Below, one piece after another: positions 35,906-45,699 of a DNA stretch of 64,000 bases. The notes beneath the pieces are model-generated. The model was not told the origin of the DNA. It searched no databases and was given only the letters and a program-made list of their open reading frames with translations. The first letter of the stretch is position 1. The number at the start of each line of letters is the position of its first letter. Made by a program: the position numbers and the translations under genes. The DNA is from Sweltsa coloradensis (taxonomy: Eukaryota; Arthropoda; Insecta; Plecoptera; Chloroperlidae): positions 310,001 to 374,000 of the forward strand of contig JAMZAV010000157.1 in the NCBI GenBank assembly GCA_024449915.1. Reading direction: 5' to 3'.

Positions 35906-36650
35906 TGTCGGTAGTGATTTGTAAGCTCGTGCTGTCGATGTACGGCACGCGTACTTAATTCACACGTGGTTTGACTTGAGAATGTGACAATCAACAGTTA
36001 CAACACACGCACTTGAACACTGTTGAAGGCAAACAAAAATATTCCGACGATCTTCTTTCTTGACTTCTGAAGCCACATCAAATTCACATTGATATTGATA
36101 TTTGTATATTTTATTAATTATTTTTAACACACACAAAAATGCGTTAGAGGTTGCTATATGTCTTGGACTCACTACAACTTCATCCACATGGAAACACATA
36201 TAGTATCGTCCGTTCCGTGGATTTGTGTGATTGGCCCTCGTATCATAGGGGTATTCCATTCCATCCACTCAGGGCAGCTGCAAGTATGGGCTCCCTATTA
36301 GCTCTAGACCTTGATTAGACTGGGTGGTTAATTAATAACCCCCCTCCCCTCACCCCCCTCTTTCCGGCCGTCACATTGTTGGGGGGCGCAGCGCAAAATA
36401 ATCCCACGCAGTAGGCCTAGAGTAGTACTTCTCTATGATTGCAACTCGCAGCACGGTTTAAGCAATTGACAGTCGCCGAATACTTATTGATCTTAGATAT
36501 ATATATACACGTGAAAGCGTGTGGCCGCGACATACGTAATTACTCTACACGTCGCTTGCAGGTAACACTGCTGCTATGTTAAATATTAATTATTTTTCGT
36601 ATCCGTAGAAGACTTCGTTTCATCTCGGCTAAACACGCTGGGGGCCGTTC
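35906..36650. other. Unclassified sequence
   Basis: Contains a C-rich stretch at 36340-36360 and a CpG-richer patch at 36500-36560. The 102-codon minus frame 35960-36268 resembles no family I know. Confidence 0.4.
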
Positions 36651-36654
36651 ATTG

Positions 36655-37215
36655 TAAAGCGAGACTGATTATACGTCATGTGCCTGATGGAACTCATTAA
36701 AAGCTCAAACTATGGCGTTATGTGCACGATATAACTAATTAAAAGCATGAACTATGAATCAAAGATATGATGGAACTTATTATTTGCTCGAATCATGATC
36801 AGATGCATGATAATATTAATTTAAAGCTAAATCAGGTTCACAATACTCATTAGAAGCTCAAACTTTGGCGTTATGGGCACGAAAAAGCATGAACCATGAA
36901 TCAAATATAGTATAGAAGTAATTATATTCGCTTGAATCATGAATCAGATGCTTGACACAATAATTTTAAAAGGAAAGGATCAAACCCATGAATCAGATGC
37001 ATGATATTATTGCTAATATGATATTATTAAAATTTAAAAGCTAAATTAAGTTTATGATGGACTTATTAAAGCTTTAAACTATTATCATCATGTACTTATA
37101 ATGAAAGCGGGAAACAATGAATCAGATGCATTTTTTAATTAATTAATAGCTTGTGTCATGAGTCAGATGCATGGGAGAAAAAATTAAAAGCTCTGAATCA
37201 GATGATCGGCGAAAA
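36655..37215 (+). repeat. Degenerate tandem repeats (atgaatcagatgcatga / attaaaagct)
   Basis: Short motifs such as aaagctcaaactatggcgtta, gcatgaaccatgaatcaaa and atgaatcagatgcatgat recur at irregular 40-170-base intervals. The block 36690-36770 partly repeats at 36840-36915. An old, heavily mutated tandem array is likely. Confidence 0.65.
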
Positions 37216-38985
37216 TCGTTGAAACACTAGCTATATGAACCACATTTACTTTATTTAACAACACAATTTTTGAAGGACAAAATATATCACATAGTGATTC
37301 AACAAATTTGTATAATATTATCTATTAATACATTCTAAAAACTATGATTCAAAACATCAAATGCGTTATTATATGTATTGCACAGTTTAAAAGTTACAAA
37401 AAAATCATTAAAGCAGGCTGTTAATATAAAAGAACTCTACGTAAGCTCAAAGTATGATGTTAGTTCCTAAATTAAGTAGATATAATTTACGTTTCCACGC
37501 CACCCACACCATGTGCCTAGCTAAAGCACAAGCTTTGATGTAATGTATGCAGTTGAGCTAATTGAATCGTCCACAATGCCGCCATGTGCCTGATTTTTTC
37601 AAACACTCTACGCTCAATTTCGAACACTTGCGCGCGTTGGAACCTCGTTAACGAATCCCCGCCCGAAACGGAAGCACACCTGCCGGTCACGACTGGAACT
37701 ACCGCAGATGCCCGCGCCTGGCGGCCGCACGCGGAGTGACAGGGTTTGAATGAAGGGTTTGTTTATTTATTAAATTATGAACATTATTTAGGGTGTGTAA
37801 GTTACTCGGAATTTCGAGTCGCTGAGTATTTGGTGTACGGGAAATCGTGTATCTATAAAAAATACTGGTTTTGGTGGAGGTCCCGGGGTAGACTGGCAAA
37901 TTCGTCGCGATACGTCAAATGGTGAGATGCCTATACACAGACTAACATAAAAAAATAGAATGAATATTGTAGATATTGTGAATTAAGAGTAGGGCCTAAT
38001 AGTGAAAAAAAAAAGAAGTTATGAGACTCGAAATGGACTCGATACTAGAGTTATTTTTAAATTCGGACTCGTTTTACACACAAAAATCAAGACTCTCACC
38101 CCACTAATATTATCGAATTATTAAATACTATTATTATGTCACTTTGTAACACCTTACTTACACTGATTTTGTTAACAATTCCACTAAAAACAACACTATT
38201 TAAAAGTGATGTTGTGATATTTGACTTTAAATATACCTAGATTCTCAAGTAGGATTGTTTACCTTTGTCAAGGAACTAACATTTTTCACATTTCTTCAGT
38301 TTTCAACATTTTAAAACTATAATATTACAAAGTAAACATGTCTTAAATCTTGTTCACTTTTTATTCTACATTTATTGTTTTTAAGCATATAAAACTATGT
38401 GCATCACATACAATATATCTTCCATGAAATTTAACTTGATTTTTTTTTAAAGGAATAACTTTGCATCAATCGATGATAATAGTGCTTAGTCGACGGTGCT
38501 GCGACAGATGGCTTGTGAAATCTTTATTAACTGGGACATGAATCTCTTTAGTGTACCCGTTTTTTGTTAAACTAATTAACTATACGTTTAACAAGTATTT
38601 CTAGAAATATCTTGTAAACTCTTAGACACTTTAAAACAGTGAGGTACTGGATGGGAATGACTCTTAACCTCTAGAATTTTTTTTTGTTTTACTCGAAATA
38701 ACTCTTCATGGCTATTTTGTTTCGTGTAGTTTCATAAGAATGCGCAATGACCTCGTATACTGTTGTCTTATACATTCTTCACCGAGTTGAATACGACAGT
38801 AAGAATGAGAATGCGAACATGAATAAATTATATGAATCTTCCAACTTTTAAATAACTGTGTATTCAAATTTCCAATCATTCCAAATAATAATCATCCACA
38901 TTTTTTCTAGTTTTGTCCTTTTATGACTGTAGTTTCGTTATTATTTTTCCTTTTCACATCATTTACAAATTATTTCATTTCATTT
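37216..38985. other. Unclassified, with a GC-rich patch at 37580-37740
   Basis: The GC/CpG-rich patch is followed by AT-rich sequence leading to the tRNA-Ala-complement motif at 37872. No other feature is recognised. Confidence 0.4.
37872..37889 (+). promoter_or_regulatory. Seventh tRNA-Ala-complementary motif
   Basis: TGGTGGAGGTCCCGGGGT has one mismatch to the array motif at 24157 but matches two bases further into the predicted tRNA-Ala complement (GGGG). The preceding sequence (cgtgtatctataaaaaatac) could be the 3' end of a degraded LTR. No matching LTR partner is seen. Confidence 0.45.
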
Positions 38986-39768
38986 TTTGGATGAGCGAAG
39001 CGGGGAAGCGAAGATTTTCCCTTCTACTACACTGGAGAAAAAAATCCGGAATGTTTTTTTTTCTTCTTTTTTTTTCTTTTTTTTTGTTTTTTGTCCCGTA
39101 TTGTCCACACGATTCCGACTAAACCGATACTCCGATTACGATGAAATTTTATGGAGACCTTCGAAATCTCTGAACTTAGAACTGCCCCGTTTTTGAGCGC
39201 AATCGGAAAAATTTTTCTCATGAAATCGCCCAATTTTACGATTTTTTCAATTTTTAAAAAAATTCTTCGACTTATAACACCTACATGCTTTATCCGATTT
39301 AATGATTTTTGCACAGAACCTTTATTTTTATGAATTTAGATATTCTTGTGAAATTTGAGCGCAATTGAAAAAATATTTATCATAAAAATCGATATTTTAC
39401 GGGTTTTTTCTTTTTTTAAACAATTCTTTTCTTATAACACCTACATGCTTTATCCGATTGTAATGATTTTTTTCGCAGAACCTTAAATTTAATGAATTAA
39501 TATATTCGTGTTAAATTTGAGCGCAATCGAGAAATTATTTCTTATAAAAATCGCAATTTTTACGATTTTTTTTTACAATTATGATTAATTAAAAACAAAT
39601 TTTAAAACAATGAAGTTAATTTTTTATTTTATTAATTTAATTTTAAAAAAATTTTCAACTTAATAATGAATTTTCCACAGAACAACAGAAAATTCGCATA
39701 ACACATGGCAGCTCAATGCACCAATTACGCTCATCAACAACGCGGCGGGACTTAAGCGTTTCCTAGTT
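38986..39768 (+). mobile_element. Helentron-like non-autonomous element, subfamily B
   Basis: Starts TTGGATGAGCGAAGCGGGG and ends cgctcatcaacAACGCGGCGG, GACTTAAGCGTTTCCTAGTT. It has the same interior blocks as 32675 (tacactggagaaaaaaatcc, gaaatctctgaacttagaac) and two further copies of the acctacatgctttatccgat unit near 39280 and 39440. A poly-T/CT tract lies at 39052-39087. Confidence 0.75.
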
Positions 39769-41106
39769 TAAATGTTATGCCATTATTGGTTTTGTAGGCC
39801 AAGGGCCCGCTGGGGGGGGGCTTCCTGTTTTCAGTTGGCACTGCATTTGTAAAATTGCTTTGGGACTTGTGGTAACACAACAATTGTATACATTACATGG
39901 TATTGCGCAGGCGGGAATGAATGCCGTATGGGTAGGTCTTTTAAAAAACAATCGAGTTCTAAGATCCCGTTTTGGGGATTTTCACACAAAAGTTCAGATT
40001 TGGGGGAACTTTAAAAAGGTTTAAATTCCTTTCACTCTTAGAGTGACCCAAAACCCCGTGCCCTCATTTGAAAACATTTTAGCTGACAGTGTACGATATG
40101 AAAATCAAGTTGATAAACCCAGTGGATATCATTTTTAGGAGGCGTAACTCGAATTGATGAAACCCTTTAAAATTTTCTCGGACAACGCGTCTTTAAAAAT
40201 CGTGAAACCCTTTTCCCCATGTAAGTACCATATTTTCCCTAAGGAACTTTTATCAGGGAAATTTTTATTTTTCAAGAAATCAAAAGTTCCTTTTTGTGTG
40301 GAAAATTTAGTAAAGTTTAAAGGTTCCTTTTTAAAGGGCCAAGTAAATAAAATTTTTAAAGTTAATTTTTTTGAGAAGGAAAAGTAAGTTTTAAAATTCC
40401 TGTCTTTGCGGGAATCACCCAATGATGATCCTGACCTTACGAATGCGAGTGTTTGATGAGAATGCGCTAGTTGTGTGTGCGGACTCAAACCCACCTCGTG
40501 GTTTGTCATAGTAACGCATAGGAATGTAATAATGAAGGTGATGTTGTCGTCGGATGTCACGTCTGGAATTCGAGCACTGTGATTGGCTGATACTTGTCGC
40601 CCCACGTCCTAAGCGGTACGCTCATCACGAACCAGTATTTAGGAGTAGTTGTCAATTAATTACATTTCTGTAGCATGTAATTATGATGAATGCTAACATT
40701 GTGGTACCACGTCTTCATTTACCCTTGACATGGTGGGCGTACAGCAAAAACTTATAAGTAATAATTTTGTTGTTCTGAGATAAATGACTTGAAAAATACA
40801 GTTTTAATTTATCAAAACTTGTTGCGTTTCTTTACACAATGTTCTCTTTTTAAAAGGACGAAAATTGCACTTAATCACTTTTTGAAACGCATTGCTTGAA
40901 TGATGTAGTTATTCATTTTTGTTTATTGTATCATTTTACACCTTTTATTGTCATTGTGCACAGTTTTTAACTAACATCACTTCTATCTTTGATATCAGCT
41001 TCTGGCAAGGTGTTTGTGTCAGCTGCTGCCTATGTTGGTAGGTCTTCACCCTTCAGCATTCACGACATTTAACATTCAACATTCAACATTCAACATTAAC
41101 ATACAG
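39769..41106. other. Unclassified; homopolymer-rich part 39960-40420
   Basis: 39960-40420 is dense in short A, T, C and G runs like 2791-4050. Overlapping frames 40135-40605 (minus) and 40154-40387 (plus) are composed of K/F-rich codons and resemble nothing known. A caacatt microsatellite lies at 41065-41100. Confidence 0.4.
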
Positions 41107-41114
41107 GCCCTGCA

Positions 41115-41336
41115 TAATAACCAGCGAAAACTCACTTAGTGCACTTATCCACTTTTTGATGTCAATAAATGTGTCCTGTGAAGTTAGTGACAAATAAATC
41201 ACCCTATTATTGAAAACTATAGGTAAATGAGTGTGTAGTGAGTTTTTGCGGACTATAAGCATTACATTTTAGAGGTGCTATGCCTACCACTCAATTTCAC
41301 CAAAAATGTTACTTAGTGAATTTTTGCTTATAAGCC
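41115..41336. mobile_element. Candidate small TIR element
   Basis: AGCGAAAACTCACTTAGT at 41123 is imperfectly inverted at 41310-41330 (acttagtgaatttttgct, about 14 of 18 matching). A second inverted partner lies at 41237-41250 (agtgagtttttgc). The short and imperfect match makes this tentative. Confidence 0.35.
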
Positions 41337-41339
41337 CAC

Positions 41340-42595
41340 GATAATTGCTACGATAAGTATATATGTTTAATTGTCCCGTTTACGTTTTAGAGTTCACCCC
41401 AAACGTACGAGACATTTAGTGGACATCTTCAAAAAGTCTATATAATATATTCGTTTGGCAGTTCTTATCTACACTTCTCTTGAAAAGTTAATAATATACC
41501 TCTCATCGTTTGTTTTGGTGGGGGAGGGAGTGTAGGGTGATATTTACTTCCCCCCCCAAAAACAAACAAAAAAAACAAACAAAACAACAATAACAACAAC
41601 AACAAACGGAAACCAAATTTAGATTACTTTGTTGATTAAGCTGACTTTCCGGCGAGTGTATTTTTTTAATAAATGTAGGAGAGGACACACATAAGAAAAA
41701 CAACTTTTAAGTAACCTTTATGTTATAAGACACATTCATTAACATGCACTATAAAATTAATTACTATTATGCAATGAAACTCTAAGCACATGCAAATGAA
41801 AATCCCAGCTTTCCTCTGGTGATCCCCCCTCCCCCACCCCTCCACCTCCCCTCACTCGCTCTCTCATGCAATCGGATTTCCATCCGTAGCTCGGTCTAAT
41901 TAGCTGACATTGGCAAGGATATGATCTCGTCGCTTTGTTTCTCGCCTTTCTACAGATTAATCTCTTCTCAACTGCCTTTCCACAATCTAATTAAAATTCT
42001 TCTGTCGTTAGTTAGTGGTCGTGATCGTACACGTCCCCTCGCCTCGCTCGCTGTACTCGACTGCCTTCCTTGTCTTGTCCCCCTACTAATTAACAATCTT
42101 TTTTTTAACTAATAGCGTGAAAGGCGGGTTGGATGTTGATAATTATTGACGGAATCTGACAACACATGATCGGGAAACCTGTTCAGTGTTCACGACTTAG
42201 TCTGATACATTCCGTCTTCCAACACAAAAAACATTAATCTCCATGATTAAGCTGCGGTTAATTAAATAAGCTTTCACCTAGTATGGTGTTTTATTACAAG
42301 GTTTTATTATACATTTAATTTATTTGTAACGTGGGAGGTCAAAATAATATATGGGCTGGATGGTCGGTCTGGGGGGGAGTATAATATACTTTCTATGAGC
42401 CCGGGCAATGATATATATACGTGCGTGCGAGCACTTGTTTTATATGGGACAATTAACGATAACAAACCTAAACCAGACCATTCTTCAAACATGACGAGGC
42501 TTTATGGCAAATGTATTGACCCCTTTTATCTAGTGCGTATAAAATATTTACGAATATTTCTAAATGAATATAAACGTTTTTAAAGTGCACCTGAC
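41340..42595. other. Unclassified sequence
   Basis: Contains an (AAC)/(AAAC) tract at 41565-41610 and a C-rich run at 41825-41850. No gene or repeat family is recognised. Confidence 0.45.
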
Positions 42596-42597
42596 AC

Positions 42598-42912
42598 TTT
42601 ATGGATACTACCGCTGGTTAGAGCAGATGGAGGGTTCGAGAGCTAGTGTAACGGCTTCGTTCTCCTCGACGTCTGCTCGGCAGTCGGGGTTAGTGGAGGA
42701 ACCTATATGACTGTCAAAGTTACACCGTCCTTTCGGATGGGACGTTAAGCCGTTTGTCTACTTGGTACTTTTCGAAAGGAGTAGGCTACGTGCCGGTACC
42801 GGGTTTCCCCTCCTCCCTTCTGTTTATACTTCATCCTCATCTATCACCACTCATCGTCTCGAATAGCCAAAGTGCATTAATATGAGACGTTAAGCAATAT
42901 CCAATCAATCCT
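42598..42912 (+). repeat. SINE/LINE-tail repeat with GGGACGTTAAGCCG block
   Basis: Contains ctggttagagcag as a possible A-box-like head and the block ccgtcctttcggatgggacg followed by ttaagccg. That block is a motif I associate with RTE-type LINE 3' ends and the SINEs that use them. The 3' part, catcgtctcgaatagcc followed by gagacgttaagcaa, is shared with the SINE at 4844. Boundaries are approximate. Confidence 0.65.
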
Positions 42913-43224
42913 GAACATCAAATTTAGTAACATTAAACTCTGCAAAATCCATTGCAGCACTCACGAAGTGAAGTTTGGATTTTTTTAAATCATTTTTTTA
43001 AAGTTAATTTAATATACAGTTATTAGGTAATTTTTTTCATTTCTAAACATTCCAGTATTTCGTTCTTTAAAAAGTGCTACAAAATTGCAGTCATTTATTT
43101 CAATTTTACCCTAGTGTATGCACTTAGCGCTTTTAGTATAACAACTACATGCTCACCCATATACATAATTACCAGCCAAATAATGTGCCTTCTTTGCGTT
43201 TATACCGAAGTCACTGGAGAATTA

Positions 43225-43330
43225 CTTAAATACCCAGGTTTCGAACCCACGACCATCACCCGGGACTCGAGCTCTGGCCACGGTCCGAAGCTTGTTAGTC
43301 GTCCAACACGACTTGTCACAGACCATGGAT
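43225..43330 (-). repeat. tRNA-like SINE head
   Basis: Minus-strand GGGTTCGAAACCTGGG is a B box with stem, preceded by a gtgttggacgactaacaagc segment that could be an A-box region. The acceptor stem is not formed. It is probably a degraded SINE. Confidence 0.45.
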
Positions 43331-43339
43331 GAGTTTTGT

Positions 43340-43899
43340 GCAAGTCATCATGACACTCAGAATAGATCGTCTTCGCTCGTTTTACCTTTAATTGAGATAT
43401 AAAAAAACTGGTTTCATAATAGGAACTGGCATTTCGTTTACGGTTTACTATACCCTCGGATGGGCTTGCATGATTTTATTATCTTCTTTACGACTTAATT
43501 TATATTAGAAACTATTTTAAAGTTCTAAATGGTGACGTGCGACGTGAGCAAAGTATGTTGACGCACCTAATCTATTAGTGTTGAGCGCGTAATATTGTCT
43601 ACATTTAACATGCGGATTGCTGAGGTTTGCCGTACAGAACTAATCTACGTATCCCGACTTATATAACCAAATGGAGAAATTTCACTCCTAGTCGTATGGA
43701 CACGATCTTCTATTCACATTTGAATTGATCGGTGTTTCTTACTTAAATATTCCGGTCTCTAGTTCGCTCGGCGATTATGTCTGCGCCTACAGGGTTGGCT
43801 TGGTCTGCTTTAAATTTCATGTCCCCCACTGAAAATCAGTTAAGCTATGTGGGTAGACTCTAGATATACGATTTTTTATTTTGAAAACAAAATGTATTA
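43340..43899. other. Unclassified sequence
   Basis: No feature recognised. Confidence 0.45.
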
Positions 43900-44295
43900 T
43901 TAAGCGAGCGAAGCGAGCGTTTCCATTTGACTCTGCCGGAAAAATTAGTCACTGGTTTTGTTTTGTTTTTTTTGTTTTGTTTTTATTGTTTTTTTGTTTG
44001 TTTGTTTGTTTGTTTGTATGTCTCGCCATAACGTTCGAACGGAGGCTCGGATCGAGTTGAAATTTTGACCATCCACAAGCTTCGTTCTCGATTGAATGCC
44101 ATTAGTTTTGTGGCAAAATCGTCCAAAAAGTTAAAAATTTACATTAAAGTTAATCGAAAGTTTTTTTTTAAAACTAAACGGACACAAAATCTGAGGTGGC
44201 CAAATCATTTAGAATGTCCGTCCGGTCACGAATATGTTAATTTTATTTTGATCCGATAAGTAGTGTAGATGGAAATTACATTATAACAAACTACC

Positions 44296-44309
44296 GTTAC
44301 CATGGCAAC
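44296..44309. promoter_or_regulatory. RFX/X-box-like palindrome, copy 1
   Basis: GTTACCATGGCAAC differs by one base from the perfect X-box palindrome recognised by RFX-family transcription factors in animals. It lies at the end of the first ~310-bp repeat. Binding is an inference. Confidence 0.4.
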
Positions 44310-44608
44310 GGAAAGTCGCGCAGCATTTTTGGCTCATGGTAGCGGTCGAACGGAGGCTCGGATTGAGTTGAAATTTTGACCATCCGCAAGCTTCGTTCTC
44401 GATTGAATGCCATTAGTTTTGTGGCAAAATCGTTCAAAAAGTTAAAAAGTTACATTAAAGTTAATCGAAAGTTTTTTTTTAAAAACTAAACGGCGACAAA
44501 ATCTGAGGTGGCCAAATCATTTAGAATGTCCGTCCGGTCACGAAAATGTTAATTTTATTTTGATCCGATAAGTAGTGTAAATGGAAATCGCATTATAACA
44601 AAGGTAAC

Positions 44609-44622
44609 GTTGCCATGGCAAC
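44609..44622. promoter_or_regulatory. RFX/X-box palindrome, copy 2
   Basis: GTTGCCATGGCAAC is a perfect 14-base palindrome identical to the RFX X-box consensus. It lies at the same relative place in the second ~310-bp repeat. Confidence 0.45.
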
Positions 44623-44647
44623 GAAAAGACGCGCGAAGTTTCTAATG

Positions 44648-45511
44648 CACTGCCACCTAGAAGTAATCACAATACTTTCGAGGAAGTAGTCTATTACCAG
44701 AGTCGATAAAGAAGTTTCCCCGTTGGGGAGGTCCTCCAACTCCCTATACCGCCCTGGGTTAAATAAAAAGTCGGTTTTTGGCGTTGGGAATCTAACGTTC
44801 CGCGCGACTCTGTGTGACGATTTGATGGAACTATTTCAATAAAAGTACGTCACTTTTCTACTAGTAGTTAACAGTCGATGACGACAAATGGCGGAAACGT
44901 CAAAATATTAAATACGATCGAATGTTGGCGAATGTTTTGGCATAAAGCAAACTCTCTTTATTAATGAGGATATTTCTGATGGAGTAGACCTAAGCTTAGG
45001 AGCTAGGCCGACAATATGTATTGTTCAAGATTTCGATTTGAGTGCCTAGGGCGTACTTACGTCTGAAAACTGTATTGTGGCCTTGGGCCTAGGCTACACT
45101 TACGTCCGTTGGGCTTGAACAAGGCATATCTCAAATTATTTCGCACGAAAATGTCAGTGACGCCTGCGCAACACTTTATAGTACAAAATAAATCAAAAGT
45201 AAATCGTTTTAAAAGACTAGGGCCCAGGGCTTATATGATTGAAATTAAATTGAAGTTTGACGTTTCGTCTGTTGTTTGTTGATTTCAGCGTCACTGCACA
45301 TCGATAATCTACTGACCGTATTTAGCGTGCAGTGCTTTTATTAGTTTCACATTGGAGCCGCTCTCAGCGCGCAGGACGTTAGATTCCGTTTTGACTTGGG
45401 AGATAGGGGACCTCCCAAAAGGGGAAACTTCTTTATCGACTCTGCTATTACTTGTCAACAAAGAGTTTAAATAGTTTTCCCAAGGAGTCAAGGTCCTCTA
45501 GATGGCGGTGG
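44648..45511. mobile_element. Nested inverted-repeat element
   Basis: Ends CACTGCCACCTAGAAG and ctctagatggcggtgg are imperfect inverted termini. Further inside, gagtcgataaagaagtttcc at 44700 is inverted at about 45424-45444. The GGAATCTAACGT block near 44786 is inverted at 45375-45390. Arms total about 150 bp each. No target duplication could be assigned. Confidence 0.6.
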
Positions 45512-45699
45512 ATTTTATCCACAAAGTAAAGGTTTACACACGGGTTTACCCAAATACCTTGGCAATAATAATTAATATTGGAAACATGGCCCTGTGGACA
45601 GCGAACGTCGCAAATTTTAAAATTAAAAAAAATGTGCAATGTGGGTCTAGCTATAGCACGTGCTCGCTTATCAACGCGTCCAACTGAGCGTTTCCTAGT

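Larger units (their letters stand above)
44021..44640 (+). repeat. Two direct ~310-bp repeats inside the 43901 element
   Basis: Both copies contain gttcgaacggaggctcgga or a close variant, gttgaaattttgaccatcc, ttagaatgtccgtccggtca, ttttgatccgataagtagtg and a central CCATGGCAAC palindrome. Differences between copies are few substitutions and short indels. Confidence 0.9.
43901..45699 (+). mobile_element. Helentron-like element, distinct family (1.8 kb)
   Basis: Starts TTAAGCGAGCGAAGCGAGCG and ends gctcgcttatcAACGCGTCC, AACTGAGCGTTTCCTAGTT. The order (inverted start motif, AACGC..GCGTT hairpin, CCTAGTT) is that of the GGATGAGC family at 32675 and elsewhere, but the start motif and interior differ. 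Inside are a T/G tract with (TTTG)n, two tandem ~310-bp repeats (44021-44330 and 44335-44640) and a nested inverted-repeat element (44648-45511). No Rep/helicase coding is present. Confidence 0.68.

Noticed and set aside
40135..40605. 156-codon minus frame
   Set aside because: Falls in homopolymer-rich sequence with a long opposing open frame; K/F/S-rich composition looks non-coding.
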